From Microbacterium abyssi (GTDB lineage: Bacteria; Actinomycetota; Actinomycetes; Actinomycetales; Microbacteriaceae), in assembly GCF_015277895.1 (NCBI RefSeq), contig NZ_CP063815.1:1488001-1552000 (forward strand): a stretch of 64,000 nt of DNA, in the 5' to 3' direction. Positions 56,028 to 64,000 of the stretch are shown here, one piece after another. The position numbers and the translations under genes were made by a program. Each line of letters starts with the position of its first letter. The first letter of the stretch is position 1. The notes under the pieces were generated by a model. It was given only the letters and a program-made list of their open reading frames with translations. It did no database searches and was not told the DNA's origin.

Positions 56028-56033
56028 TAGCAT
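56028..56033 (+). promoter_or_regulatory. -10 hexamer TAGCAT, leaderless start
   Basis: TAGCAT ends 6 nt before the DUF177 GTG at 56040; predicted start of the DUF177-rpmF-rnc-mutM transcript. Confidence 0.5.
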
Positions 56034-56039
56034 GGTGGT

Positions 56040-56603
56040 GTGAAGACTCGACTCAACGGACCCTTCGTGGTGCCCGTCCGCGACATCGTGCGACGCCCCG
56101 GCGAGATGCGTGAGCACCAGTTCTCCGTCGTCCTCCCAGAGCAATGGGGGGAGGGGATCGTCTCGTACGCTGCCGGCTCCGAGGTCGATCTCGACGTGCG
56201 GCTGGAGTCTGTGCACGAGGGCATCCTCGTCTCCGGAACGGTGGATGCCGAGTACTCCGGAGTGTGCGGAAGATGCCTGACCGACATCTCAGAGCCTGTC
56301 GAAGTCGAGTTCCAGGAGCTTTTCGCGTATCCTGGTGAGGAAGAAACTGACTTCGAGGTTCAAGACGACCACGTGGATCTTGAAACTCTGGCCAGGGAAG
56401 CGGCAGTTTTGGCGCTTCCATTTCAGCCGGTGTGTCAGCCGGACTGCCCGGGGCTCGACCCGAACACGGGTGAGCGGCTGACCGAAAGCACCAGGGCCCA
56501 GGAAGACGCGCCCATCGATCCTCGATGGAGTGCGCTCCGACAGATCACAGACCAGGGGAATGCGGCAGAGCGCCGCGCTCCCGAGAACACAGAAGAGAGT
56601 TAG
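56040..56603 (+). CDS. DUF177 (YceD) family protein
   Basis: A 187-residue YceD-family protein, a conserved partner of rpmF. The central region VSGTVDAEYSGVCGRCLTDISEPVEVEFQELF contains a CxxC pair (CGRC), and a second Cys pair (CQPDC) follows near 131-135, a possible metal site. The family is implicated in 23S rRNA or large-subunit maturation in other bacteria and plants. It is encoded 2 nt before rpmF. Confidence 0.9.
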   Translation: MKTRLNGPFVVPVRDIVRRPGEMREHQFSVVLPEQWGEGIVSYAAGSEVDLDVRLESVHEGILVSGTVDAEYSGVCGRCLTDISEPVEVEFQELFAYPGEEETDFEVQDDHVDLETLAREAAVLALPFQPVCQPDCPGLDPNTGERLTESTRAQEDAPIDPRWSALRQITDQGNAAERRAPENTEES

Positions 56604-56605
56604 CC

Positions 56606-56815
56606 ATGGCTGGTAACCCCCCGAAGCGCAAGGTTTCCCGTTCCAACACCCGCTCGCGTCGCGCGCAGTGGAAGGCGGAGCCGATCGCTCTCGTCAAGAC
56701 GGTTGAGAACGGCAAGGTCGTCTACAGCCGTCCGCACCAGGCGAAGGTCGTCACCGACTCGCAGGGCACCGAGCTGTTCCTCGAGTACAAGGGCCGCAAG
56801 GTCGCCGACGTCTGA
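56606..56815 (+). CDS. rpmF: 50S ribosomal protein L32
   Basis: A 69-residue ribosomal protein. The N-terminus [23 protein letters not shown] matches the actinobacterial L32 with no zinc-binding cysteines (the C- form, which does not depend on zinc). AGAGAG lies before the ATG. Longer in-frame starts reach into the DUF177 gene and are not used. Confidence 0.95.
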   Translation: MAGNPPKRKVSRSNTRSRRAQWKAEPIALVKTVENGKVVYSRPHQAKVVTDSQGTELFLEYKGRKVADV

Positions 56816-56832
56816 ATCACGGTCTCACGGTC

Positions 56833-57525
56833 GTGACAGAAGTCCCGAGAGGGACGGCGCCGCTCGCAGCTAAGCTCAGGGTCGACATCGACCCTGAGCT
56901 GCTTGCGTTGGCGTTGACCCACCGTTCGTACGCGTACGAGCACGGCGGCATCCCGCACAACGAGCGCCTCGAGTTCCTCGGGGACTCGGTGCTCGGTCAG
57001 GCGGTGACGGTCATGCTGTTCACCACTCATCCGGATCTCGATGAGGGGCAGCTGGCCAAGCGACGCGCGAGCGTCGTGTCGACCGTCGCCCTCGCAGAGG
57101 TCGCCCGCGGCATCGGCCTGGGCGATCACCTTCTGCTCGGACGCGGGGAAGAGCAGACCGGTGGCCGCGACAAGGACTCGATCCTCGCGGACACCATGGA
57201 AGCCGTATTCGGCGCAACCTACCTGTCGGCGGGATCCGAGGCGGCGACCGAGCTCGTGCTGCGCCTGACCGCGCCGCTGCTCGAGGACCCGGAGCGCTAC
57301 GGCGCGGCGATGGATCCGAAGACCAGCCTGCAGGAGCTCGCTGCGAGGCTCGGCGCCGCGCCGCCGACCTACTTCGTATCAGCCAGGGGCCCCGATCACG
57401 ATCGTCGTTTCACCGCCACGGTGACCGTCGGCGATGTCAGCATGACCGGCGACGGCACGAGCAAGAAGACGGCGGAGATGGCCGGCGCCCTCAGCGTCTG
57501 GCGCGCCCTCAGCGAGCGTGCCTGA
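56833..57525 (+). CDS. rnc: Ribonuclease III
   Basis: Double-strand RNA endonuclease for rRNA and mRNA processing, 230 residues. The catalytic signature [10 protein letters not shown] is at 43-52; the second acidic site is [10 protein letters not shown] dsRNA-binding domain ([15 protein letters not shown] through [16 protein letters not shown]) forms the C-terminus. GTG start; its end overlaps mutM by 8 nt. Confidence 0.95.
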   Translation: MTEVPRGTAPLAAKLRVDIDPELLALALTHRSYAYEHGGIPHNERLEFLGDSVLGQAVTVMLFTTHPDLDEGQLAKRRASVVSTVALAEVARGIGLGDHLLLGRGEEQTGGRDKDSILADTMEAVFGATYLSAGSEAATELVLRLTAPLLEDPERYGAAMDPKTSLQELAARLGAAPPTYFVSARGPDHDRRFTATVTVGDVSMTGDGTSKKTAEMAGALSVWRALSERA

Positions 57526-58381
57526 GCTCCCCGAGGTCGAGGTCGTCCGCGTCGGCCTCGCACCCGCCGTCATCGGCGCGAGGATCACGAGCGTCGCCGT
57601 CCACGACGAGCGCGCCCTCACGCGGCATCCGGCCGGTGCCGCCGACTTCGCAGAACGTCTGGAAGGCGCATCCATCGTCGCCGCATCCCGCCGAGGCAAG
57701 TTCCTCTGGCTGCCGCTCGCAGGCTCCGCCGCGGCACTCACCGCGCACCTCGGGATGAGCGGACAACTGCTGTTGCGCACCCCGGATGCGCCGCAGGAGC
57801 GACATGAGCGCATCCGCATCGGCATCTCGCATCCGCGGCACGGCGATCTGACCGTCGCGTTCGCGGATCAGCGCACATTCGGGTCCCTCGCTGTCGACGC
57901 GCTGGTGCCCGACGGAGCGGATCTTGTCCCGACCCAGGTGCAGCACATCGCCCGGGACCCCCTGGATGCCGCTTTCGATGACGCGGCGTTCATCGCCGCC
58001 GTGCGACGCCGTGCCAGCGCGATCAAGCGGGTCCTGCTCGACCAGACACTCATCAGCGGCATCGGAAACATCTACGCCGACGAGTCGCTGTGGGCCGCAC
58101 GGATCCATCCCGAGGCGCACGGACGCACGCTCTCCGCGCAGGCCGTGCGACGGCTGCTCGGCGAAGTGCGCCTGGTGCTCGATAAGGCCCTCGCCGAAGG
58201 CGGAACCAGCTTCGACGCGCAGTACGTCAACGTGAACGGGCAGGCGGGTTACTTCGCGCACTCCCTCAACGCGTACGGTCGCACCGGTCAGCCCTGCCCG
58301 CGTTGTGGCGGCGAGATCCGCCGCGACGCGTTCATGAACCGCAGCTCGCACTACTGCCCGCGCTGCCAGCGCCGGCGGTGA
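57518..58381 (+). CDS. mutM: Formamidopyrimidine-DNA glycosylase (Fpg)
   Basis: Base-excision repair enzyme that removes 8-oxoguanine and cleaves the abasic site, 287 residues. It starts MPELPEVE, exposing the catalytic Pro2 and Glu3. The H2TH region is [20 protein letters not shown], and the C-terminal zinc finger is [13 protein letters not shown] with CPRC. GTG start, overlapping rnc by 8 nt. Confidence 0.96.
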   Translation: MPELPEVEVVRVGLAPAVIGARITSVAVHDERALTRHPAGAADFAERLEGASIVAASRRGKFLWLPLAGSAAALTAHLGMSGQLLLRTPDAPQERHERIRIGISHPRHGDLTVAFADQRTFGSLAVDALVPDGADLVPTQVQHIARDPLDAAFDDAAFIAAVRRRASAIKRVLLDQTLISGIGNIYADESLWAARIHPEAHGRTLSAQAVRRLLGEVRLVLDKALAEGGTSFDAQYVNVNGQAGYFAHSLNAYGRTGQPCPRCGGEIRRDAFMNRSSHYCPRCQRRR

Positions 58382-58416
58382 CGCCTCCGCGTTTCGAGCC
58401 TTGCACCAGGGGCTTG

Positions 58417-58422
58417 TAATCT
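58417..58422 (+). promoter_or_regulatory. -10 hexamer TAATCT, leaderless start
   Basis: TAATCT ends 6 nt before the PhzF-family GTG at 58429. Confidence 0.5.
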
Positions 58423-58428
58423 GAGCCG

Positions 58429-59262
58429 GTGAACCCGCTTCGCTACACCGCGTTCCCCACTCCGAACGGCGGTGGCAACCCCGCCGGTGTCGTTCTGGAC
58501 GCGTCCTCGATGGATGCCGCGGAGATGCTGTCACTCGCGGGAGAGCTCGGTTACTCCGAGACCGCGTTCCTGTTCCCGCGCACCGAACGCGAGTATGCGA
58601 TCCGCTACTTCAGCCCCAAGGCGGAGGTCGACTTCTGCGGACACGCGACCGTCGCGGCAGCTGTCGCGCTGGCCGAGAAGCAGCTCGGCGCGGGAGACGT
58701 GCTGCTGAGTTCGAACGTCGGAGAGATCCCGGTGGCAGTGGCGGTCGGTGAGCACGGGCTGCGGGCCACCCTGACCACGGTCACGCCCGCGACCGCGGCA
58801 CTCGAGGCGCTTCCGGAACTGTGCGAGACGCTCGGATGGAGCGCGCAGGATCTCCACCCGACTCTTCCGCACAGCCTGGCGTTCGGCGGCCTGTGGCACC
58901 CGATCCTGTGGGCGCGATCCCGACAGCGGCTCGCCCGGCTCGACTACGACTTCGAAGCCCTCCGGGCGCTCATGCTGCGAGAAGGCTGGGGCACCGTCAG
59001 TCTCCTCTTCCGCGACTCGCCTGCCCTCATCCACTCGCGCAACGCCTTCCCGATCGGTGGAGTCGTCGAGGACCCGGCGACCGGCGCGGCCGCCGGTGCC
59101 CTCGGCGGGCTGCTGCGCGCAGCTGACCTGCTGCCGGAAGACGGCTGCTTCACGGTGCTGCAGGGCGAGGACATGGCTCAGCCGTGCCTTCTCGAAGTGG
59201 ATACCTCAGGCGAGGGCGGCGTGCGGGTGAGCGGCACCGCCAGGAGCATCCCGGCTGAATGA
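58429..59262 (+). CDS. PhzF-family isomerase/epimerase-like protein
   Basis: A 277-residue member of the PhzF/diaminopimelate-epimerase-like fold. It shows TPNGGGNPAGVVLDA near the start, SETAFLFPRTEREYAIRYFSPKAEVDFCGHATVAAA (catalytic Glu and CGHAT), and VVEDPATGAAAGALGGLL near the C-terminus. No phenazine genes are nearby, so the substrate is unknown. It converges on the ABC permease with a 2-nt gap. Confidence 0.9.
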   Translation: MNPLRYTAFPTPNGGGNPAGVVLDASSMDAAEMLSLAGELGYSETAFLFPRTEREYAIRYFSPKAEVDFCGHATVAAAVALAEKQLGAGDVLLSSNVGEIPVAVAVGEHGLRATLTTVTPATAALEALPELCETLGWSAQDLHPTLPHSLAFGGLWHPILWARSRQRLARLDYDFEALRALMLREGWGTVSLLFRDSPALIHSRNAFPIGGVVEDPATGAAAGALGGLLRAADLLPEDGCFTVLQGEDMAQPCLLEVDTSGEGGVRVSGTARSIPAE

Positions 59263-59264
59263 CG

Positions 59265-60584
59265 TCACGCCTCGGCGAACGAACGAGCCAGCAGCGGTCT
59301 CGTGACACGGGTGCCGAGCCAGACCACGCCGATACCCAGAGCGATCACCGCAGCGATCGTCAGGAGCGACAGCGGCGCGACGATCAGGGCGATGCCGATC
59401 AGCGGGAAGACGAGCACGGCCGCGCACAGCGCCGAGCCGAGCGACGTGAGCAGCAGGGGAGACATCACGGCACGCCGTCGGGCGCGCTCCAGCGTGTCCA
59501 ACGGCATTCCCAGATGATGCAGACTGACGTGCAGACTGCGCTGATCGAGGATCTCGGCTGCCTGGTTCACCCCGACCGACGACGCGACCATCAGGAACGA
59601 GCCGACCAGGGTGATGATCAGCCCGGTGCGGATGTCGACGACCAGTGCCGCATCCCCTGCGTCGCCGGACGCACCCATCGTGTCCATCAGCGACACGGCG
59701 GTGCCGGCGAACACGGCCATGAAACTCGCCATCGCGACGCCGCTCACCTGACGCCACGCGGACTTGGGCGACTCGAGCACGAGTCGCGACGCGAGCAGAC
59801 GTTCGGGACGTTCCGCACGCCGGAGCTGCATGCGCGCCTGCACGGAGAGCGCCCACGGACCGATGAGATTGAGCACGGCGAGACCGGCGGCGAACAGTCC
59901 CGCGACGACCACGATCGTCACCAGCATCCCTGCCATGCCGGGGAAGACCTGCATGCCCAGCACGGCGATCCCGACGACGACCGCGGCGGCGACCGCCCGC
60001 AGCCAGTGGGCTCGCGGAGCATCCGCGCGAGTCCGCACGCCCAGCGGTGAGATAACCACTCGGCGCAGCCCGATGACGGCGCTGGCACCGGCCAGCAGGA
60101 GCACACCGCCGACGACGATCGCGACAGCCGCAGGCGGAAGCAGTACCGCGCCCCATCCCAGCGCCTCGCCGCGGAACGGGATGGCGCCGATCGCGGGGGA
60201 GAGCGCGAGATAGCCGATCAGACCGGCGAGCGCGCCGACCGCTGCGATCGCGACGGACTCGATCACCGTCGCCGCCACAACGCCGCCCGGTGACACGCCG
60301 AGGAGGCGCAGTGTGGACAGGCGCTCGTCGCGCCGTCGCGCCGACAGCCGGGCTGCCGCTCCGCCGAGGCCGAGCAGCGGCACGACCAGCAGGACGAGGG
60401 CCATCGCCGCCAGCGCCTGGTAGAGACCCGCATCCTGGTCGGTCCAGCTCCAGAAGGTCTGGGCACCGCCGACGACAGTCAGCACGAGGGCCGTGACGAT
60501 CCCGAATGCCGCGACGGGAAGAGCCAGTACGGCACCGCCGCCGGGCGCCGGGCGCATCAGCAGCGCCAGGACCCGGGGGTTCAT
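59265..60584 (-). CDS. FtsX-type ABC transporter permease (439 aa)
   Basis: Membrane permease with an N-terminal helix (about 17-40), a second near 55-80, and FtsX-like blocks. The cytoplasmic loop RLSARRRDERLSTLRLLGVSPGGVVAATV (about 85-112) and a later one, EILDQRSLHVSLHHLGMPLDTLERARR, are typical of lantibiotic or bacitracin exporter permeases. It overlaps the ATPase stop by 4 nt. Substrate unknown. Confidence 0.83.
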   Translation of the reverse strand: MNPRVLALLMRPAPGGGAVLALPVAAFGIVTALVLTVVGGAQTFWSWTDQDAGLYQALAAMALVLLVVPLLGLGGAAARLSARRRDERLSTLRLLGVSPGGVVAATVIESVAIAAVGALAGLIGYLALSPAIGAIPFRGEALGWGAVLLPPAAVAIVVGGVLLLAGASAVIGLRRVVISPLGVRTRADAPRAHWLRAVAAAVVVGIAVLGMQVFPGMAGMLVTIVVVAGLFAAGLAVLNLIGPWALSVQARMQLRRAERPERLLASRLVLESPKSAWRQVSGVAMASFMAVFAGTAVSLMDTMGASGDAGDAALVVDIRTGLIITLVGSFLMVASSVGVNQAAEILDQRSLHVSLHHLGMPLDTLERARRRAVMSPLLLTSLGSALCAAVLVFPLIGIALIVAPLSLLTIAAVIALGIGVVWLGTRVTRPLLARSFAEA

Positions 60585-61276
60585 GCGGACACCTCCGTGG
60601 GGATGACGAGGCCGTCGCGCACCTGGATCGTGCGGGAGCAGCGCGCGGCGACGGTGGCGTCGTGCGTCACGACGACGAGCGTGCGCCCCTGTCCGGTGGT
60701 CGACCAGAGCAGCGCATCCATCACCTCGGCAGAGGTGCGCGAATCCAGTGCGCCGGTGGGCTCGTCGGCGAAGACGATCTCGGCTCCTGTCACCTGCGCG
60801 CGGGCGATCGCGACGCGCTGCGCCTGACCGCCGGAGAGCTCGCCGATGCGGCGATCCTCCATGCCGGTGAGTCCGAGGGCGGCCAGCCAGCCGGCGGCGT
60901 GCTCGATCGACGGCTTCCGCGGCGTCCCGTTGATCATCAGCGCCAGTGCCACGTTCTCGATCGCCGTGAGTTCGGGGATCAGCAGGCCCTGCTGGAAGAC
61001 GAAGCCGAACGACTCGCGTCGCAGGCGGGATCGCGCGCTCTCGCCGAGGCCGGTGATCTCGGTGGCGGGTGCGGATGCCGGTGTGAAGACGACGCGTCCG
61101 GCATCCGGAGCGGTGATCCCGGCGAGTACGTGCAGCAGCGTCGTCTTTCCGGACCCGGAAGCCCCCATGATCGCCACGGACTCGCCACGCTGCACGGCGA
61201 GGTCGACTCCGGCGAGCGCGGTGGTGGCACCGAAGGCCTTGGTCAGGGACTGGGCTTGGATGACGGGAGAGTTCAT
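60581..61276 (-). CDS. ABC transporter ATPase (MacB/LolD-like)
   Basis: A 231-residue ATPase. Walker A GASGSGKTT (about 41-49), Q-loop FVFQQG, signature LSGGQAQRV, Walker B IVFADEPTGALD, H-loop VVTHD. It forms an export system with the downstream permease. The ATG at 61276 is chosen because the protein starts MNSPVIQAQSLTKAFG as in relatives; longer frames extend into non-conserved sequence. An interrupted hairpin lies just upstream. Confidence 0.9.
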   Translation of the reverse strand: MNSPVIQAQSLTKAFGATTALAGVDLAVQRGESVAIMGASGSGKTTLLHVLAGITAPDAGRVVFTPASAPATEITGLGESARSRLRRESFGFVFQQGLLIPELTAIENVALALMINGTPRKPSIEHAAGWLAALGLTGMEDRRIGELSGGQAQRVAIARAQVTGAEIVFADEPTGALDSRTSAEVMDALLWSTTGQGRTLVVVTHDATVAARCSRTIQVRDGLVIPTEVSA

Positions 61277-61286
61277 GCATCCAGCC

Positions 61287-61342
61287 TCTTCGGCCGGCAT
61301 CGCGGTGTCGTCCGCCTGTGGACGCAGATGACCGGCCGAAGA
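61287..61342. promoter_or_regulatory. Interrupted inverted repeat upstream of the ABC pair
   Basis: Perfect 11-bp arms TCTTCGGCCGG (61287-61297) and CCGGCCGAAGA (61332-61342), extended by CATC/GATG with one bulge and an inner GTCC/GGAC helix. It begins 10 nt before the ATPase start codon and may fold in the mRNA leader or bind a regulator. Confidence 0.45.
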
Positions 61343-61386
61343 TACACCGCAAGGATGATCTCCGGCCGGCCGCGCGGGAGGGCGCG

Positions 61387-62475
61387 TCAGTGCAGCTGCT
61401 TCTGCCATCCCGCCGCGTAGGAGGCGGGGACGAACCCGATGGCCTCGTTGATGTCGAGCATCGGACGGTTCTCCTCGGCGTTGAAGGTGCAGATCTTCGG
61501 CGACTGCGGCGCGATCTCCCGCCAGCGCAGAAGATTGGCGCACTTCACGATGGTGCCGAGGCGCTTCCCTCGGTGCTCCTTCACGACCAGGGTGCCGTAC
61601 TGGTGCGTCACGCCCGATCGATCCGGCCCGATGACGAGCTCGTTGAACGCCACGATCCGACCTGACGGCACGTGCTCCACCGCCGTCACCGAAAGGAGCT
61701 GTCCGGCATCTGCGATTACCCTGTCGTGGCGTACGACGCGCGCGGCATCCCACTTCTCCTCCTCGAAGACGAGATCGCCGCTGGGCACGTCGGTCGCCAT
61801 CCGGGAGATCACGTAACCGTATCCCTCGCGCAGGTGCTCCGGCGTCGGCAGAGTCCAGGCGATCACGCGGTAGTCGTCACCGGCGAGGGCCGTCGCCTCG
61901 ACCAGCATGCGCTCGGCGAGCGAGAGGTCGTCGTCCAGCGCGAGAGTGCTGGTGCGCTCGACCTGCTCCATCGTGTACCCGTTGTCCGCGAACAGATCGC
62001 TCAGTTCGGTCGCCGCGACGCGGCCGTGACCTGTCGCCGGTGTCAGCATGCGATCCGAGGTGGTGGCCGGATGCAGGGTCCACACCTGCAGCAGCGCGCG
62101 GCCGAGCAGCCTCGCCTCGTCCTCGACACGGGTCAGCAGCGCCTGTGCGACGCCGGACGCCCGGTGCGGCGGGACGACCATGATGTCCGCCTCCGCCGTC
62201 GTGCTTCCGGCCTCGTTCGAGGTCTTCAGATAGGCGGCGCCGACGATGGCGTCTCCACGACGAGCGATGTAGCCCCGGTACGTGGCGTCGGAGCGGTCGA
62301 GCCAGCGCGGCAGCATCTCCTCCGGCTGCTCGTGCAGGTCGTTCGTCGCGGCATCCACGACGCAGACCTCGTTGGCGAGATCCACCATCGCGAGGAACTC
62401 CTCGGCGTCCGGTGCATCCACGGATGCGGGGATCACCATCGCGGTGATCGTCAGCTCTTCGGCGAGCAGGGTCAT
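61387..62475 (-). CDS. Double-GNAT N-acetyltransferase A
   Basis: A 362-residue protein made of two GNAT-like halves. The first half has DIMVVPPHRASGVAQALLTRVEDEARLLG, an acetyl-CoA-binding loop. The second has YGTLVVKEHRGKRLGTIVKCANLLRW (loop RGKRLG) and ends CTFNAEENRPMLDINEAIGFVP. This plan resembles mycothiol synthase but the sequence is not MshD. It overlaps its paralogue by 4 nt. Substrate unknown. Confidence 0.8.
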   Translation of the reverse strand: MTLLAEELTITAMVIPASVDAPDAEEFLAMVDLANEVCVVDAATNDLHEQPEEMLPRWLDRSDATYRGYIARRGDAIVGAAYLKTSNEAGSTTAEADIMVVPPHRASGVAQALLTRVEDEARLLGRALLQVWTLHPATTSDRMLTPATGHGRVAATELSDLFADNGYTMEQVERTSTLALDDDLSLAERMLVEATALAGDDYRVIAWTLPTPEHLREGYGYVISRMATDVPSGDLVFEEEKWDAARVVRHDRVIADAGQLLSVTAVEHVPSGRIVAFNELVIGPDRSGVTHQYGTLVVKEHRGKRLGTIVKCANLLRWREIAPQSPKICTFNAEENRPMLDINEAIGFVPASYAAGWQKQLH

Positions 62476-63563
62476 CTCAGTTCCTTCTTCCAGGCGCCCT
62501 CGTAGGAGATGGGCGCGAATCCGATGGCCTCGTTTATGTCGAGCATCGGACGGTTCTCTTCGGCGTTGTAGGTGATGATGCCGGGGGAGTCCGGGTGCAG
62601 CTCGCGCCAGGAGAGCAGGCCTGCGGCCTTCACGAGCATCCCCAGTCGGTGCCCGCGATGGGATGCCAGCACCAGGGTGTCCTCCTGGTGCGACGTCGAC
62701 GCAGGCTCATCCATCTCGATGGCCAGCTCGTTGTACGCGCACAGCTCACCCGTGGCGATGTGCTCGACCGCCGTGACGAGCACGGTCGTGCCGCGCTGCC
62801 GGTAACGATCGTCGTGTCGCGCGACGCGGTCGGCATCCCACTTCTCGGTCGGCATGCCGAGGTCGGCATCCGGCACATCGGTGGACATGTGCTCCTTCAT
62901 CCAGGCGTAGCCAGCCACGTGTTCTGCCGGCGTCGGCAGCGACCACTGCACGACGCGGTATCCGGCGGCTCGGTGCTCTGCGTCCTCGCGGAGCGCTCGG
63001 ATGTGTGCGGCCTGCGCATCCGACCAGGTGAGCATGCTCACGCGCGCCACCTGTTCCAGCGTGAAGCCGTGCCGGAGGAGGAAGCGCGCGTGGTGGTCCC
63101 GCGGAATCTCGCCGAAACCGGTAGGCGAGGGCAGGACGGGCTCGTCGCATGCCGGATGCTCCACCCATACGATCAGGCGGGTCACTCCGGCATCCCGAGC
63201 CGTCTTCTCGATGTGCGGCAGGACGGCGCTGCCGATGCCGCGGCCCCACACGGAGCGCAGCAGGCTGATGATCGTGATCGCGGTGCTGCCGCCCGAGTCG
63301 GCCATGATGTTCAGCGTCGCGACGCCGACCATCTCATCCCCGTCGCGCACATACCACTGGCTGCGCGTCACCTCGGGGTTCGAGCGGAGCATCGGCAGCA
63401 GCGATTCGGCGGTCGCGGCGTCCTCCGTGCGTCCGGTCACGTCGTGGATGGACCTGTTGCGCACGTCCGCGTACGTGCGGATCATGTCGGTGGGCGCTGC
63501 ATCCGCCCGTGCCGGAAGCACGAGCGGATGCAGCGTCGCGGTGGCGGTGAGACGGATGCTCAC
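62472..63563 (-). CDS. Double-GNAT N-acetyltransferase B
   Basis: A 363-residue paralogue of its neighbour with the same two-domain plan. First half: SLLRSVWGRGIGSAVLPHIEKTARDAG. Second half: EDTLVLASHRGHRLGMLVKAAGLLSW and YNAEENRPMLDINEAIGFAP. The two proteins share most motif positions in the second half but differ in the first, so they probably use related donors and different acceptors. GGAG-like sequence precedes the ATG. Confidence 0.8.
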   Translation of the reverse strand: MSIRLTATATLHPLVLPARADAAPTDMIRTYADVRNRSIHDVTGRTEDAATAESLLPMLRSNPEVTRSQWYVRDGDEMVGVATLNIMADSGGSTAITIISLLRSVWGRGIGSAVLPHIEKTARDAGVTRLIVWVEHPACDEPVLPSPTGFGEIPRDHHARFLLRHGFTLEQVARVSMLTWSDAQAAHIRALREDAEHRAAGYRVVQWSLPTPAEHVAGYAWMKEHMSTDVPDADLGMPTEKWDADRVARHDDRYRQRGTTVLVTAVEHIATGELCAYNELAIEMDEPASTSHQEDTLVLASHRGHRLGMLVKAAGLLSWRELHPDSPGIITYNAEENRPMLDINEAIGFAPISYEGAWKKELR

Positions 63564-63578
63564 GGAGTTCTCCTCATC

Positions 63579-63863
63579 TCAGCGCGGGAAGCGCTGCAGG
63601 CCGTGGGTGAGCATCGTGAGCGCCTCGCGCTCCATGGTGCGTCGGTTCTCCCGCAGCAGCATCATCTGCTCATGGCTGATGGTGCGTGCGGCTCTGCGAC
63701 GCGAGCGCTCGGCGCGCAGGAGCAGCCACAGGCCGAGGCGCAGCGAGAGCCGATCTGTGAGCGCGAGCTCACGGCGGTCGGCCGGTACGGTGACCTCGAG
63801 GACTTCCTGGTCCTGGGGACACGGCGGGTGAAGGGTGCTGCGAAGCAGCATGTCGGTACTCAC
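63579..63863 (-). CDS. Small hypothetical protein (94 aa)
   Basis: No recognised domain. The N-terminal third is moderately acidic (CPQDQEVLEVTVPADRREL), followed by an amphipathic, very basic stretch (LSLRLGLWLLLRAERSRRRAARTI) and a helical, charged C-terminus (LRENRRTMEREALTMLTHGLQRFPR). The GTG at 63863 is preferred; ATG 63851 is also possible. It is encoded 15 nt before the acetyltransferase pair and probably co-transcribed. Confidence 0.6.
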   Translation of the reverse strand: MSTDMLLRSTLHPPCPQDQEVLEVTVPADRRELALTDRLSLRLGLWLLLRAERSRRRAARTISHEQMMLLRENRRTMEREALTMLTHGLQRFPR

Positions 63864-63943
63864 GAGAGTGCTCGTTTCTTTCGAGTGTTTCGAGGGGGAT
63901 TGTGCGCGGAGTCCGCAATGGGCGGGCGCAGTGGCGAGAGGTC

Positions 63944-64000
63944 TCAAGAGATGGAGACATCGGGATGCAGAGGGTCGACGATGTCGACCGATGCGGGAGC
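63944..64000 (-). CDS. C-terminal end of an unidentified protein (runs off the window)
   Basis: The last 57 bases read in one reverse frame as APASVDIVDPLHPDVSIS followed by TGA at 63946-63944. Codon choice is coding-like (G/C at most third positions), but 18 residues do not allow identification. The 80 nt between this stop and the small hypothetical gene contain no obvious terminator. Confidence 0.35.
   Translation of the reverse strand, partial: APASVDIVDPLHPDVSIS

Overview
The window comes from a high-GC Gram-positive actinobacterium, most likely Microbacteriaceae (Microbacterium or a close relative). The basis is the strong G/C third-position bias, an order of leuC-leuD-murA-plsC-gpsA-ddl-thiL that I associate with that family, a zinc-free ribosomal L32, GluRS next to tRNA-Gln, and many start codons placed 6-7 nt behind a TANNNT hexamer, as in leaderless actinobacterial mRNAs. 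This assignment is inferred from family knowledge, not from a search. I see no IS element, prophage, CRISPR array or rRNA operon. Genes cover almost everything: no gap exceeds 300 nt.

Bases 1-10154 form a carbohydrate (probably fucoside) utilisation locus. It holds a window-truncated GH29 fucosidase, a ROK repressor read leftwards, and a rightward operon of lipoprotein binding protein, two permeases, ROK sugar kinase, M81/MlrC-like protein, second GH29 fucosidase and CutC-family protein. Two overlapping palindromes lie before the operon. Next come an FAD/Fe-S 2-hydroxyacid (D-lactate-type) dehydrogenase and its divergent GntR regulator with a lactate-type operator (10151-13697), two small membrane proteins, serA, and a TetR/DHA2 efflux pair sharing one palindromic divergent promoter.

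Bases 18607-25490 hold leuB, ilvE, a tandem hairpin repeat, a FAH-family hydrolase with an MFS transporter and a methyltransferase, gltX and tRNA-Gln. Bases 25504-32149 encode a four-gene ABC export system (two large FtsX-type permeases, two ATPases, the first with an apparent AbrB-like C-terminal tail). It is followed by topoisomerase IB, a cold-shock protein, pepN, a GNAT/MBL pair, tRNA-Glu, an ArsR/MFS pair, an ECF sigma factor with a DUF4349 membrane protein, and a large-subunit catalase.

Bases 43390-59262 are mostly core genome. A candidate Mn2+ riboswitch precedes terC, and a short Leu-rich leader peptide precedes leuCD. Then follow murA-plsC-gpsA-ddl, a DUF3515 lipoprotein, thiL, rsmD, recG, coaD-(DUF177-rpmF)-rnc-mutM and a PhzF-family protein. 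The right end carries a MacB-like ABC pair, two adjacent paralogous double-GNAT acetyltransferases, a small hypothetical protein and the tail of a further gene.

The most interesting signals are regulatory: the riboswitch with its sequestered ribosome binding site, the Leu leader, a repeat that supplies the start codon of coaD plus a coupled leader ORF, the 63-bp-period tandem hairpins, and several operators that coincide exactly with promoter elements. The most interesting enzymology is the fucoside operon, which lacks recognisable isomerase or aldolase genes but carries M81 and CutC proteins of uncertain function.
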